DNA from: Parabacteroides acidifaciens
GTDB lineage: Bacteria; Bacteroidota; Bacteroidia; Bacteroidales; Tannerellaceae
DNA: 34,315 nt
NCBI RefSeq assembly: GCF_003363715.1
Contig: NZ_QREV01000049.1
Span: 1-34,315 of the forward strand
Direction: 5' to 3'
Position numbers and translations under genes: made by a program. Below the pieces are notes generated by a model that was not told the origin of the DNA, ran no database searches, and saw only the letters and a program-made list of their open reading frames with translations. Of the stretch, positions 16,337 to 25,377 are shown in pieces. Numbering within the stretch: position 1 is the first letter of the stretch; each line of letters opens with the position of its first letter.

Positions 16337-16385
16337 CAAATGTAGAAGGAAAAGACCGGAAAAGGTGCATGCATCGCACCTTTTC
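16337..16385 (-). promoter_or_regulatory. Promoter and operator-like inverted repeat of the barrel gene
   Basis: On the minus strand TACATTTG (16344-16337) is a -7 element 25 bases before the start codon. A perfect 10-bp inverted repeat, GAAAAGGTGC (16359-16368) and GCACCTTTTC (16376-16385), lies 15 bases upstream and covers the place of the -33 element, suggesting control by a dimeric regulator. Confidence 0.6.
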
Positions 16386-16492
16386 TGATTTGCAATTATG
16401 CGTGTAAGATGTTGGTATCCAGATGTGAAATTAGCGAAAAGTCTGCTTCTCCTCTTTCTGCCTCTGCAAAATAGAAGTTTGGCAAAAGCGGA

Positions 16493-19279
16493 TCAAAGTT
16501 TATCCTTCAAATACTTTCCTGTATAGGACGCTTCACACATCGCCACCTCTTCGGGAGTCCCGGCACAAACCAGGCTGCCACCGGCGCTACCACCTTCCGG
16601 CCCCAGGTCGATCAGATAGTCGGCGCATTTGATTACATCCATATTATGTTCGATGATCACAACCGTATGGCCTTTTCCGATCAGGGCGTTGAAGGCTTTC
16701 AGCAGTGTCTTGATATCATGGAAATGCAGACCGGTGGTCGGTTCGTCGAAGACGAATAGCGTCGGTTCCTGCTTCTCCTGCCCGAGGTAGTAGGCGAGTT
16801 TCACACGTTGGTTCTCACCGCCGGACAGTGTGGATGAAGTCTGTCCGAGCTTGATATAACCTAACCCGACATCCTGCAAGGGCTTCAGTTTCTTGACAAT
16901 CTTCTTTTCCTGTGCGCCCGGATGCTGTTCGAAGAACTCGATCGCCTGGTTGACGGTCATTTCTAACATATCGTAGATGCTTGCCCCGTGATATTCGACG
17001 TCGAGGACATCTTGCTTGAAGCGTTTGCCGTGGCAGTTCTCGCATTCGAGGGTGATATCGGCCATAAACTGCATTTCGACAGTGATTTTCCCTTCCCCTT
17101 TACATTCTTCGCAGCGGCCGCCTTCCTTGTTGAAAGAGAAGTAGGCTGCCGAATAGCCCATCTGCTTGGAGAGAGGCTGGTCACCATAGAGTTTACGGAT
17201 CTCGTCGTAGGCGCCGATATAGGTCACCGGATTCGAACGGGAACTCTTGCCGATGGAGTTCTGGTCGACAAACTCGATGCCTTTGATCAGATGCATATCG
17301 CCTTCCAGACCGGAGCAATCGACCATCAGGCGCGCCGCGTCGTCCAGATAATGTTTGACACCTTCGTAGAAGATATCGCGAACCAGCGAACTTTTACCGG
17401 AACCGCTGACACCTGTCACCACCGTCATCACATTCAGCGGGAACTTCACGTCGATTCCTTTCAGATTGTTCTTGCGGGCCCCTTTCACCTCTATATAGTT
17501 GTTCCACAGACGGCGGAAGGCAGGGACTTCAATCTGGTCTTCGCCTGTCAGATAGCGGACTGTGTAACTGTTACTGCTGGTCCGCAGGTCGTTGACATCC
17601 CCTTGATAGACAACTTCGCCACCTAAGCGGCCGGCCTTCGGACCTATATCGATGATATAGTCGGCGGCACGGATGATCTCTTCGTCATGTTCGACTACGA
17701 CAACCGTATTACCCAATGCCTGCAATTGGCGGAGCACCTTAATCAGCAGATCCGTATCGCGTGAATGGAGTCCGATACTCGGTTCATCCAATATATACAA
17801 AGACCCGACCAGGCTGCTGCCTAACGAAGTCGCCAGGTTGATACGCTGGCTTTCACCGCCGGAGAGAGAGGCGGAAAGACGGTCGAGCGTCAGGTAGCCC
17901 AACCCTACATCCAGCAGGAATTGCAGGCGGTTGGTGATTTCCGTCAACAGGCGGCGGGCGATAGCCGCCTCGTTCTCGTCGAGTTGCAGATTGTCGAAAA
18001 AAGCTTTTGCTTCCGTGATCGGCAACGTGACCAGCTCTGCAATATCTTTTCCCCCGACCTTTACATACAGCGCTTCCGGACGCAGGCGGGAACCTTTGCA
18101 GGTCGGGCAGATTGTTTTGCCGCGATAACGCGCCTGCATCACGCGGTATTGTATCTTGTAGAGATTCTCTTCCACAAATTTAAAGAAGTCGTCGATGCCG
18201 TGCAGTCCGCGTGCGCCATGCCAGAGCAGGTCTTTTTCCTTCTGCGTCAGGTCATAATAGGGACGGTGGATCGGGAAATTATATTTCTCGCTCTTGGCGA
18301 TGAACTCCCGCAACCATTCGCCCATCACTTCTCCTTTCCAGCAGACAACAGCTCCCTGGAAGACGGACAGGCTCTTGTCCGGTACCACTAAGTTTTCGTC
18401 GATACCGAGCACTTTGCCGAAGCCTTCGCAGGTCGGACAGGCACCCAATGGATTGTTGAAGCTGAACATCATATCGTTGGGTTCTTCAAACGTTATGCCG
18501 TCCGCCTCGAACTTCTTGGAATATTCTTTGATGACGGTCCCTTCGGGTGCATAAATACGGATGATACAGGTGTCGTGCCCTTCGAAGAACGCTGTTTCGG
18601 CAGAGTCGGCCAGACGGCTTTTCAATGTCTTGTCGCTGGAAACGACCAGACGGTCGATCAGCAATTCGATCGCGGGGGACGAGAGTAAGGCATTATCAGC
18701 CAACACTTCGCCTATCCGGTAAATGGTTTCGTTAATGGACAGACGGGTGTATCCCTCCTTCTGCAAGATTTCCAATTGTTCCTTTATGCCGCGTCCTTCC
18801 GGCAAGACAACGGGGGCGTAGACGGCAAAACGGGTTCCGTCGGGATAGGCGAGCACTTCCTTCACGATGTCGCTCACCTGGTGTTTCTTCACCTCCATTC
18901 CGGAAACGGGAGAAATCGTTTTCCCGATACGGGCATAGAGCAAGCGAAGATATTCGTATATCTCCGTAGAGGTGCCGACCGTCGAACGGGGGTTGCGGGT
19001 ATTGACCTTCTGTTCGATTGCGATTGCGGGGGGAATGCCTTTTATATAGTCGCATTCCGGCTTGCTCATACGTCCCAGGAACTGGCGTGCGTATGCCGAA
19101 AGGCTTTCGACATAGCGTCGTTGCCCTTCGGCATATAACGTATCAAATGCTAATGATGATTTTCCGCTACCGGAAAGGCCGGTGATAACGACCAACTTGT
19201 CTCTGGGAATCTCGACATCAATATTTTTCAGGTTATTGATCCGGGCTCCCTGGATAAATATAGAATTGTTTTCGGACAT
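16493..19279 (-). CDS. uvrA: Excinuclease ABC subunit A
   Basis: A 928-residue damage-recognition ATPase of nucleotide excision repair; with UvrB it locates bulky lesions. ATG 19279 is chosen because AAGGAAAAGATT precedes it and the protein then opens with the usual short [10 protein letters not shown] lead; the longer frame adds 7 residues. There are two ABC modules. The first has Walker [13 protein letters not shown] (about 34) and signature [18 protein letters not shown]. The second has [18 protein letters not shown] and [18 protein letters not shown]. Zinc-binding cysteines appear in [16 protein letters not shown] and the pair CEECKGEG / CENCHGKR. It is a single-gene unit with its own promoter. 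The gap to the barrel gene is about 180 bases. Confidence 0.97.
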   Translation of the reverse strand: MSENNSIFIQGARINNLKNIDVEIPRDKLVVITGLSGSGKSSLAFDTLYAEGQRRYVESLSAYARQFLGRMSKPECDYIKGIPPAIAIEQKVNTRNPRSTVGTSTEIYEYLRLLYARIGKTISPVSGMEVKKHQVSDIVKEVLAYPDGTRFAVYAPVVLPEGRGIKEQLEILQKEGYTRLSINETIYRIGEVLADNALLSSPAIELLIDRLVVSSDKTLKSRLADSAETAFFEGHDTCIIRIYAPEGTVIKEYSKKFEADGITFEEPNDMMFSFNNPLGACPTCEGFGKVLGIDENLVVPDKSLSVFQGAVVCWKGEVMGEWLREFIAKSEKYNFPIHRPYYDLTQKEKDLLWHGARGLHGIDDFFKFVEENLYKIQYRVMQARYRGKTICPTCKGSRLRPEALYVKVGGKDIAELVTLPITEAKAFFDNLQLDENEAAIARRLLTEITNRLQFLLDVGLGYLTLDRLSASLSGGESQRINLATSLGSSLVGSLYILDEPSIGLHSRDTDLLIKVLRQLQALGNTVVVVEHDEEIIRAADYIIDIGPKAGRLGGEVVYQGDVNDLRTSSNSYTVRYLTGEDQIEVPAFRRLWNNYIEVKGARKNNLKGIDVKFPLNVMTVVTGVSGSGKSSLVRDIFYEGVKHYLDDAARLMVDCSGLEGDMHLIKGIEFVDQNSIGKSSRSNPVTYIGAYDEIRKLYGDQPLSKQMGYSAAYFSFNKEGGRCEECKGEGKITVEMQFMADITLECENCHGKRFKQDVLDVEYHGASIYDMLEMTVNQAIEFFEQHPGAQEKKIVKKLKPLQDVGLGYIKLGQTSSTLSGGENQRVKLAYYLGQEKQEPTLFVFDEPTTGLHFHDIKTLLKAFNALIGKGHTVVIIEHNMDVIKCADYLIDLGPEGGSAGGSLVCAGTPEEVAMCEASYTGKYLKDKL

Positions 19280-19304
19280 AATCTTTTCCTTGATAACCAT
19301 CCTG

Positions 19305-19335
19305 CAAAGTTAGGAAAGTAATGCCGTTTTGCCAA
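19305..19335 (-). promoter_or_regulatory. uvrA promoter
   Basis: On the minus strand TAACTTTG (19312-19305) and an upstream TTG (19335-19333) are spaced by exactly 20 bases, the usual Bacteroidetes -33/-7 arrangement. The start codon is 26 bases downstream. Confidence 0.65.
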
Positions 19336-19366
19336 GTAAACGATTGGCATTCACATTCGGAAACAA

Positions 19367-22300
19367 TCAATTCACACTTTCTATACAAACCGGACCGATC
19401 AGACCGGATTTCTGCAAAGCGTCGGTCGGTTTCCAGATATTACAGGGCGTCCAGGTTTTCCGTTCCTGCTGCGGCAATCCGCTGTCGCCGATCAGGCGGT
19501 TCATCCAGGTGGTGACGACTTCCACTTCGACTTTGTTTTTACCTTTCTTCACCAGGTCCGTGATATTCACCCGGTAAGGAGCCGTCCAGACACCACCGGC
19601 ATATTGTCCGTTGATCTTAACTTTGGCCATGACGCCGACGTCGTTCAGGTTCAGATATAAATTCCCGTCCGGTTTCTTCTTCAAGGCGAAATCCGTTTCG
19701 TACCAGATCGTACCGGAATAATGGCTGATGTCAAAGTTCTCGTTTTTGGTGATATCTTCCAGCCGTGTAAAGGTCTGGGGCGTGGCCGGTCCACGACGCT
19801 TTGGCTCGAAAGACACTTTCCAGGGAGCATCTAACCGGACAAGGGTTTGCGGAGCCGGATAGTTGAGCAGCAAATCCGTTCCTTCCGGTTTCTGTGCCGG
19901 TTGGCGGAAGACAATGAAAGCACTTTCATAGGGGTGCAGTTTTAGCGGAACAACTGTTCCTGTAGCTGTCTGCCGGTAAGCCGGAAGCGTCCGGACGCGG
20001 CCTGTCATCGCATCCCATAATTCGGGTTGCCGTGAACGAACGCGCAGTTCGGGACTGATCTCTATCGTCTCCTCTTTCTGGTTGGAGATAAAATAGATCT
20101 CCGTATCTCCTGCCGAACGGTGTCCGTAGAGGACAGGCGCCTCTGCCGGCACTCCGCAGTCGTGCACACATCCGATGTGTTGCAACGCCTCTGCCATGTT
20201 CATCCCGTACAGCAATTCTCCTTTCCCTCTTTTGACCGCTTTCACGTTTTGTCCGTCCAGACCGCCCCAAAGCTCGCCAGCCATCGTTTTAACTTGCCGG
20301 TCTGCCTTTCCGTAGTCTTGCATACTGGGCGAACGCAGTGGAGCAGGTCCCATGACGACGGCGCCGTCTTCAATCAGTTTCTTTATTTTGGCAAGTAGTT
20401 CGGGACGCATCGTTTCCAGTTCGGGAAGTACTAAGATGCGGTATTGGGTGCCGTGAGGCAATGTCAGCAAGCCGTCTTTGACAAAGAGATCACGCTCTAT
20501 GACTTCGGCATTGATATAGTCGAACTGGTAACCTTTGGGTAATTCTGGTTCAGTGATTCCGGTCATCTTGGGCGCATCTTCCCCGATAAAATAGGCAACA
20601 TCGGCTATGTTCAATCCTTGTTGCAGCATATAGTTGACGCGTTTCAGATAGGAAGTGAACAGGTCCATTTGCGGATACCAGGTGTTCAGCCTGTTAAATT
20701 CGCTGCTGAACCAGGCATTTACGCCCGGCTCTCGCTCTTCCGTTGGTTGCGAGATATAGACATGCAGCAATGTATTGTTGATCCCTTCCGTAAAGAAACG
20801 GTCACCCCGTTGCTTCATCATAGCCGGATAACAGCTGAAAGGCGTTCCTCCGCTTGTAAAGGATTCGGCAGAAATTTTCTGCTTCCCATATATATGCCCG
20901 CAGGATGAAGCGGCGCGGTTTTCGATATTTCCTAAATCGCCGAAGCTCCAGAACTCGCCGCCGATCTCATCCGACTGCCCGCCGTATTGCAGGAACTCAC
21001 CGGGGAATCCCCAATGCCCATAGTTCTCCAACCAGGTCGTCAGGCCATACTTATGGCAGACATCACGCAAACCGCCTACATAATCATAAGCGATCTTATC
21101 TGCAATCAGCCGGCGAAGATCCCAGAGAAAGCGGTCGGACTGATCCTGGCTCTTAACCACGTAGCCTTCATAAACAGGGAGGAAAGGCAGTGGATCGTAG
21201 CCGTAGCGCTCCTGGAATTCACGCAGGAAATCATCCGTAAAGTTTTGTCCGCCTGTCTCGTAGCTGTCCTGCACGACAACTTTCCAGCACTTGCGGTCTT
21301 CAGCCGGGATACGGCGGTATATTTCGCCCATATAGGCCTCAAAGTGTGTTTCTATATGTTTGCGGCTCATTTTGTCTGTTTCCAGCCCGGTCGCTTCGGG
21401 ATCGGCAGGGCTGTTCGTGACGCCTGTCGGCAACATACCCGTGCGCAAGATCGTCCAATCGCCTGCCGGAGCTTTCCAGACCAGGCGGTCGCCTTGCAGG
21501 CAGGAGGATATATCCAATACCTGGTCCGGATCGACCGTCAGGGATGGATCGTCAGCTTCCGGCTGTACCGGCCACTGATATTCGTGCCAGTAGGGGAGCG
21601 GTGTTTGGAACATCTTGGCCAATGTCTTTTCCGGATAGCGTTCCACAGCCGGGCAGGAAGAAAAGACCACCTCGCTCAAACCGCTTCCGGGTGCAATTCC
21701 GTTCAATTCCAGACGAAACTCGCCGGCGGTTGTTGCCGGGACAGACACCACGACCGGTGCATAGGGATCAAAACCCACATTCGGGTTGGCATTGAAGCGG
21801 TCTATCTTAAATTCGGCTATCGTCCGGAAACTGTTATTCTCCTTCACCTGCAGCCGTGCTGTGCTTTGAATGGGATGGTGAGCCGGATAGATCTGAACAC
21901 TGCGCAGGGTAAACGGCTTATCCGCCTGAAAGTCGATTGTGACGGGCTGATCGTTTTTCTCTGTAAAAAGCAAAGCCGTCTCCTTATCTCCGTCCAACAA
22001 TCCGGAAAGGTTTTGCAGGGCAGGAGAGGAAGATACTTTCGTGTTTGAAGCGGACAGCCGGGCGGTATTCTTGCTGACAGAAGGGAAAGCGATCACCTTC
22101 ACATCCTGAAAGTCTTTATCGGGTTTCGCCAAAATGACTTCGACCTGTTTGCCGCCGCTCACTTCCGCCTTCACCGAGGTTAGGTAGCGCATCGCCTGTT
22201 CCGGTTTCACCCAAGGGCCACCGGACTGGCTCCAACCGGGCGAGTTGAAAATACCGATCTCTATGCCCAGTTCGGTTGCTGTTTTCAAGGCGGCATGAAG

Positions 22301-22597
22301 CACTTTCCACCATTCCTCACTACCGAAAGGAACTGTCTTATAAGGCGTTTTAATCTCGTCTAACCCGATATTCCCGATAAAAGCCCGGTTAATTCCGGCC
22401 TCCTTCATCGAATACAAGTCTTTTCTCACTCCTTCTTCCGAGATATTCCCCGAAATCCAATACCAATATACGGAAGTCTGCACCTTTTCCGACGGATTCA
22501 CAAAACCGCTCTCGAGCGTACTTTTATCCTGGGCACTTCCCATAGCGGGAACTAAAAGCGAAAGGCAAAGCAATGTTTTAAGCAGAGGTTTTCTCAT
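19367..22597 (-). CDS. Glycoside hydrolase family 106, alpha-L-rhamnosidase
   Basis: A 1076-residue exported enzyme. The signal peptide ends in AMGSAQ (about residue 22). The catalytic region fits GH106, inverting alpha-L-rhamnosidases acting on pectic and other rhamnosides: VYWYWISGNISEEGVRKDL, then GIEIGIFNSPGWSQSGGPWV, DSYETGGQNFTDDF, YGLTTWLENYGHWGFPGEF and the ISAESFTSGGTPF block. The C-terminal 170 residues contain beta-sandwich/galactose-binding-like pieces (YETDFALKKKPDGNLYLNL, VKINGQYAGGVWTAPYRV). Length is normal for the family. There is no SusCD pair or other pectin enzyme nearby, so it is an isolated rhamnosidase. It is divergent from the GHL10 gene across 266 bases. A near-consensus TACTTTTA lies shortly before the start. 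Confidence 0.9.
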   Translation of the reverse strand: MRKPLLKTLLCLSLLVPAMGSAQDKSTLESGFVNPSEKVQTSVYWYWISGNISEEGVRKDLYSMKEAGINRAFIGNIGLDEIKTPYKTVPFGSEEWWKVLHAALKTATELGIEIGIFNSPGWSQSGGPWVKPEQAMRYLTSVKAEVSGGKQVEVILAKPDKDFQDVKVIAFPSVSKNTARLSASNTKVSSSPALQNLSGLLDGDKETALLFTEKNDQPVTIDFQADKPFTLRSVQIYPAHHPIQSTARLQVKENNSFRTIAEFKIDRFNANPNVGFDPYAPVVVSVPATTAGEFRLELNGIAPGSGLSEVVFSSCPAVERYPEKTLAKMFQTPLPYWHEYQWPVQPEADDPSLTVDPDQVLDISSCLQGDRLVWKAPAGDWTILRTGMLPTGVTNSPADPEATGLETDKMSRKHIETHFEAYMGEIYRRIPAEDRKCWKVVVQDSYETGGQNFTDDFLREFQERYGYDPLPFLPVYEGYVVKSQDQSDRFLWDLRRLIADKIAYDYVGGLRDVCHKYGLTTWLENYGHWGFPGEFLQYGGQSDEIGGEFWSFGDLGNIENRAASSCGHIYGKQKISAESFTSGGTPFSCYPAMMKQRGDRFFTEGINNTLLHVYISQPTEEREPGVNAWFSSEFNRLNTWYPQMDLFTSYLKRVNYMLQQGLNIADVAYFIGEDAPKMTGITEPELPKGYQFDYINAEVIERDLFVKDGLLTLPHGTQYRILVLPELETMRPELLAKIKKLIEDGAVVMGPAPLRSPSMQDYGKADRQVKTMAGELWGGLDGQNVKAVKRGKGELLYGMNMAEALQHIGCVHDCGVPAEAPVLYGHRSAGDTEIYFISNQKEETIEISPELRVRSRQPELWDAMTGRVRTLPAYRQTATGTVVPLKLHPYESAFIVFRQPAQKPEGTDLLLNYPAPQTLVRLDAPWKVSFEPKRRGPATPQTFTRLEDITKNENFDISHYSGTIWYETDFALKKKPDGNLYLNLNDVGVMAKVKINGQYAGGVWTAPYRVNITDLVKKGKNKVEVEVVTTWMNRLIGDSGLPQQERKTWTPCNIWKPTDALQKSGLIGPVCIESVN

Positions 22598-22801
22598 GGT
22601 CTGTTCTTTTTTAAGATTCCGGAGGTAAAAGTAGCAAGATTATCAGTGCCCCTGTTTTCTATATTGATTTATATCTTTTCAAAAATGCTTTTTTGAATGA
22701 TGATTCCCTGAAATCGACAAATCCGTGGAATCGTAATTACATTTTGATAATTAATCAGCGAAAAGAAATAGCCAGTCATTTCCCTGCTTTTAAACTTTTA
22801 T

Positions 22802-22828
22802 TATCTTTGTCCCTGATTGTAGGGACAA
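22802..22828 (+). promoter_or_regulatory. GHL10 promoter with an inverted repeat over the start site
   Basis: TATCTTTG (22802-22809) is a -7 element 54 bases before the GHL10 start codon. TTGTCCCT (22807-22814) and AGGGACAA (22821-22828) form a perfect 8-bp inverted repeat with a 6-base spacer, covering the end of the -7 element and the expected transcription start. The rest of the 266-base divergent region holds nothing I can name. Confidence 0.5.
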
Positions 22829-22863
22829 TAAATAGCAAGGAATCTCAAACTCAATAGACATTC

Positions 22864-24387
22864 ATGATAACAAAACACCTTCATTGGTTCTTGATAGCAC
22901 TGCTTTGTGCGGTGACATCTTGTAAGACGACACAACAAATACCACAACAACCGACAGGTAAAGAGGCGAAGCGGGAGTTCCGCGGAGCCTGGATACAGAC
23001 CGCATTTCAGGGAGAATATAAGGATATGACTCCTGCACAGATGCGGAAAGACTTTGTCCGCAAGCTCAACTACCTGCAAAAATGCGGAATCAACGCCATC
23101 GTCTTCCAGGTGCGCCCCGAGGCCGACGCTTTCTATAAATCGGATATCGAGCCCTGGAGCCGCTTCTATACTGGACAGCAAGGGCTTGCACCGGCCGGGA
23201 ACTTTGATGTGATGGCTTTCCTGATCGAAGAATGCCATAAGCGGAATATGGAGTTTCATGCCTGGCTGAATCCGTATCGGGCAAGCACAGCCGGAAATAC
23301 CCGTTTTGCCGATTCACATATATATAATAAGCATCCCGAATGGTTCGTGACCTATAATAAACAAATCCTTTTTGACCCGGGATTGCCGGAAAGCCGGCAG
23401 TTTATCTGCCGTGTCGTGCGCGATATCGTAAGCCGTTATGATGTCGATGCTATCCATATGGATGACTATTTCTATCCTTATCCGGCGGCCGGTATGCCTT
23501 TCCCGGATGATAAGAGTTTCCGGAAATATGGTCTGAACAAGGGCTATACGGCTGCACAACGCGGCGATTGGCGGAGGGAGAATGTGAACACGCTGATACG
23601 CGAAATCAAACGTACCATCCTGTTGGCCAAACCCTGGGTGCGCTTCGGCATCAGCCCGTTCGGCATCTATCGTAATAAAAAGAGCACTCCCGACGGTTCG
23701 GGCAGCGACACAAACGGCCTGCAAAACTACGACGACCTGTATGCCGACGTCACACGTTGGGTGAAAGAGGGCTGGATCGATTATAACATTCCACAGATAT
23801 ATTGGGAAATCAGGCATTCGGCAGCCGACTATATCACCCTTATTAAATGGTGGGATAAGAACGCCAACGGCGGACATCTGTACATCGGACAGGATGTTGC
23901 CCGTACCATGAAAGCCGGACAGCTGACGCGCAAGATGCGTTACGAGCGTGCCCTGCCTCATGTCAGCGGAAACTGTTTCTGGCCGGCAAACGAAATCCTG
24001 TGGAATAACCAAGGCGTGGCCGACAGCCTGAAGCGGAACTACCACCGTTACCCGGCGCTGATCCCGGCTTATACGCATATGCACAACCGCGCTCCCCAGG
24101 AAGTCCGGAAGCTGAAAACGGAATGGACGGCACAAGGCTACCTGCTGCGTTGGCAGGCCGAACAGAGTAAAACCAACCCGGAACTGGCAAGTTATTTCGT
24201 CATCTATCGTTTTGAAGATAAAGAACCGGTCAACTTGAGCGATCCGTCAAAGATAGTCGCTATCACGCGGGAAACAGGTTACCTGTTGCCTTACGACAAC
24301 GGAAAACGCAAATACCGCTATGTCGTGACAGCCGTAGACCGTTTCCATAACGAGAACCAGGGTAAAAGCAAAAAGGTCAAACTCTAA
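22864..24387 (+). CDS. GHL10-type (DUF187) glycosyl hydrolase-like lipoprotein
   Basis: A 507-residue lipoprotein; the signal ends in AVTSC with Cys20. It belongs to the GHL10 group (Pfam 02638, YddW-like), a TIM-barrel family related to glycoside hydrolases whose substrate is poorly known, with cell-wall glycans proposed for some. Family motifs are REFRGAWIQTAF, YLQKCGINAIVFQVRPEADA, FHAWLNPYRAS, YDVDAIHMDDYFYPYP and VRFGISPFGIYRN. Residues about 395-507 look like a fibronectin-III-type C-terminal domain (YFVIYRFEDKEPVNL, KYRYVVTAVDRFHNENQG). The AraC gene begins 12 bases after its stop, so both are likely on one transcript. Confidence 0.9.
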   Translation: MITKHLHWFLIALLCAVTSCKTTQQIPQQPTGKEAKREFRGAWIQTAFQGEYKDMTPAQMRKDFVRKLNYLQKCGINAIVFQVRPEADAFYKSDIEPWSRFYTGQQGLAPAGNFDVMAFLIEECHKRNMEFHAWLNPYRASTAGNTRFADSHIYNKHPEWFVTYNKQILFDPGLPESRQFICRVVRDIVSRYDVDAIHMDDYFYPYPAAGMPFPDDKSFRKYGLNKGYTAAQRGDWRRENVNTLIREIKRTILLAKPWVRFGISPFGIYRNKKSTPDGSGSDTNGLQNYDDLYADVTRWVKEGWIDYNIPQIYWEIRHSAADYITLIKWWDKNANGGHLYIGQDVARTMKAGQLTRKMRYERALPHVSGNCFWPANEILWNNQGVADSLKRNYHRYPALIPAYTHMHNRAPQEVRKLKTEWTAQGYLLRWQAEQSKTNPELASYFVIYRFEDKEPVNLSDPSKIVAITRETGYLLPYDNGKRKYRYVVTAVDRFHNENQGKSKKVKL

Positions 24388-24399
24388 ATCCGGGCACAC

Positions 24400-25251
24400 A
24401 TGTCTGATTTTATTTGTCAGAAATATACTGACTGTTCTTCTTGTTCCCATTACCAGAAGCAACTGTTCAAATACCGTTCTTACATCAAGGGAATGATACT
24501 CCCGAAGGAACGGTGTTCGCAGAATACGATCTATTTTCTGGTGAGCGGGCGCGTGCAGGTCAACAGCGAAGAACATCCGGGAACCATATTCCATGACGGA
24601 CAGTTCATCATGCAGCCGATCGGTTCGCGTGTGGAATTTCGGATACTGGAAGCGACGGAATGCATCCTTTACCTGTTTGAGACTCCGAAAAATATTTGCA
24701 CCGATCGCTATAACCGGGGATTGGAGCTGGCAAAAGAAACCCCCATGCAACCCATCGTGATGGATATGTGTTTTCCCCTGCGCCTTTTCATCAACGGGTT
24801 GAAAATGTACCTCAACAATGAACTTCTGTGTGCGGAGCTTCTTGAGGCCAAACGGACGGAATTGTATTTCCTGCTCAATTGCTATTATACCATCAAAGAA
24901 ATAGCGGCTTTTTATGCACCTATATATAGGTATAGTAAAACATTCCGCTATTTTGTCATGCAAAATTACCTGAAAGCAAAAGACGTGGAGTCTTTTGCTC
25001 AATTAGGGGGGTACTGTACCCCCACTTTTCGCCGTCTATTCAAAGACACTTTCGGCGAACCGGCTTACCAGTGGATGCTCAAGAAGAAATGCCAGGATAT
25101 ACAAAGTGATTTGACCACTACCGATATCAGTATCTCTGAAATCTGCTATAAGTACGGTTTCGAGTCATTATCGAACTTTTCCCACTTCTGCCGGGCCAAT
25201 TTCGGCAAATCTCCACGCGCTATTCGCAACGAAAGAGGCGAAAACGCATAA
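24400..25251 (+). CDS. AraC-family transcriptional regulator with an N-terminal cysteine cluster
   Basis: A 283-residue protein. Residues about 30-110 look like a cupin-type sensor half (IYFLVSGRVQVNSEEHPGTI, then GQFIMQPIGSRVEF). The C-terminal 100 residues are the double helix-turn-helix of AraC proteins: AQLGGYCTPTFRRLFKDTFG, then ISISEICYKYGFESLSNFSH and FGKSPRAIRNER. The extreme N-terminus carries Cys6, Cys12, Cys15 and His17 in a CQKYTDCSSCSH pattern that could bind metal or sense redox state; this is inference. It probably shares a transcript with GHL10. Immediately downstream is the DUF5119/fimbrillin promoter with a palindromic site, making that locus the likeliest target. Two strong hairpins lie within the gene at 24975-25023. 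Confidence 0.9.
   Translation: MSDFICQKYTDCSSCSHYQKQLFKYRSYIKGMILPKERCSQNTIYFLVSGRVQVNSEEHPGTIFHDGQFIMQPIGSRVEFRILEATECILYLFETPKNICTDRYNRGLELAKETPMQPIVMDMCFPLRLFINGLKMYLNNELLCAELLEAKRTELYFLLNCYYTIKEIAAFYAPIYRYSKTFRYFVMQNYLKAKDVESFAQLGGYCTPTFRRLFKDTFGEPAYQWMLKKKCQDIQSDLTTTDISISEICYKYGFESLSNFSHFCRANFGKSPRAIRNERGENA
24975..25023. repeat. Two adjacent perfect palindromes inside the AraC gene
   Basis: AGCAAAAGAC (24975-24984) pairs with GTCTTTTGCT (24990-24999) over a 5-base loop. GGGGGTAC (25007-25014) pairs with GTACCCCC (25016-25023) around one base. Both lie just before the helix-turn-helix coding part. Confidence 0.6.
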
Positions 25252-25263
25252 AAATCAACATTT

Positions 25264-25330
25264 GTTGCAAGTTTTGCAACTCTTTGGTCAGAAAAAACAA
25301 TTCTGCCGGTCTATAATCCCTGTACATTTG
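25264..25330 (+). promoter_or_regulatory. Promoter and symmetric upstream site of the fimbrial-type genes
   Basis: TACATTTG (25323-25330) is the -7 element, 48 bases before the chosen start. No -33 TTTG stands at the usual distance, suggesting need for an activator. GTTGCAA (25264-25270) and TTGCAAC (25274-25280), split by GTT, form a perfect palindromic site 42 bases upstream of the -7 element. It could bind the AraC protein encoded just upstream. Confidence 0.5.
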
Positions 25331-25377
25331 CATCATAACAGAAAGCAAGTTTTGATTATCAATCACTATTGAGCCAA

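Noticed and set aside
20987-22048. 353-codon plus-strand frame opposite the GH106 gene
   Set aside because: The GH106 frame contains clear family motifs throughout; the opposite frame has none.
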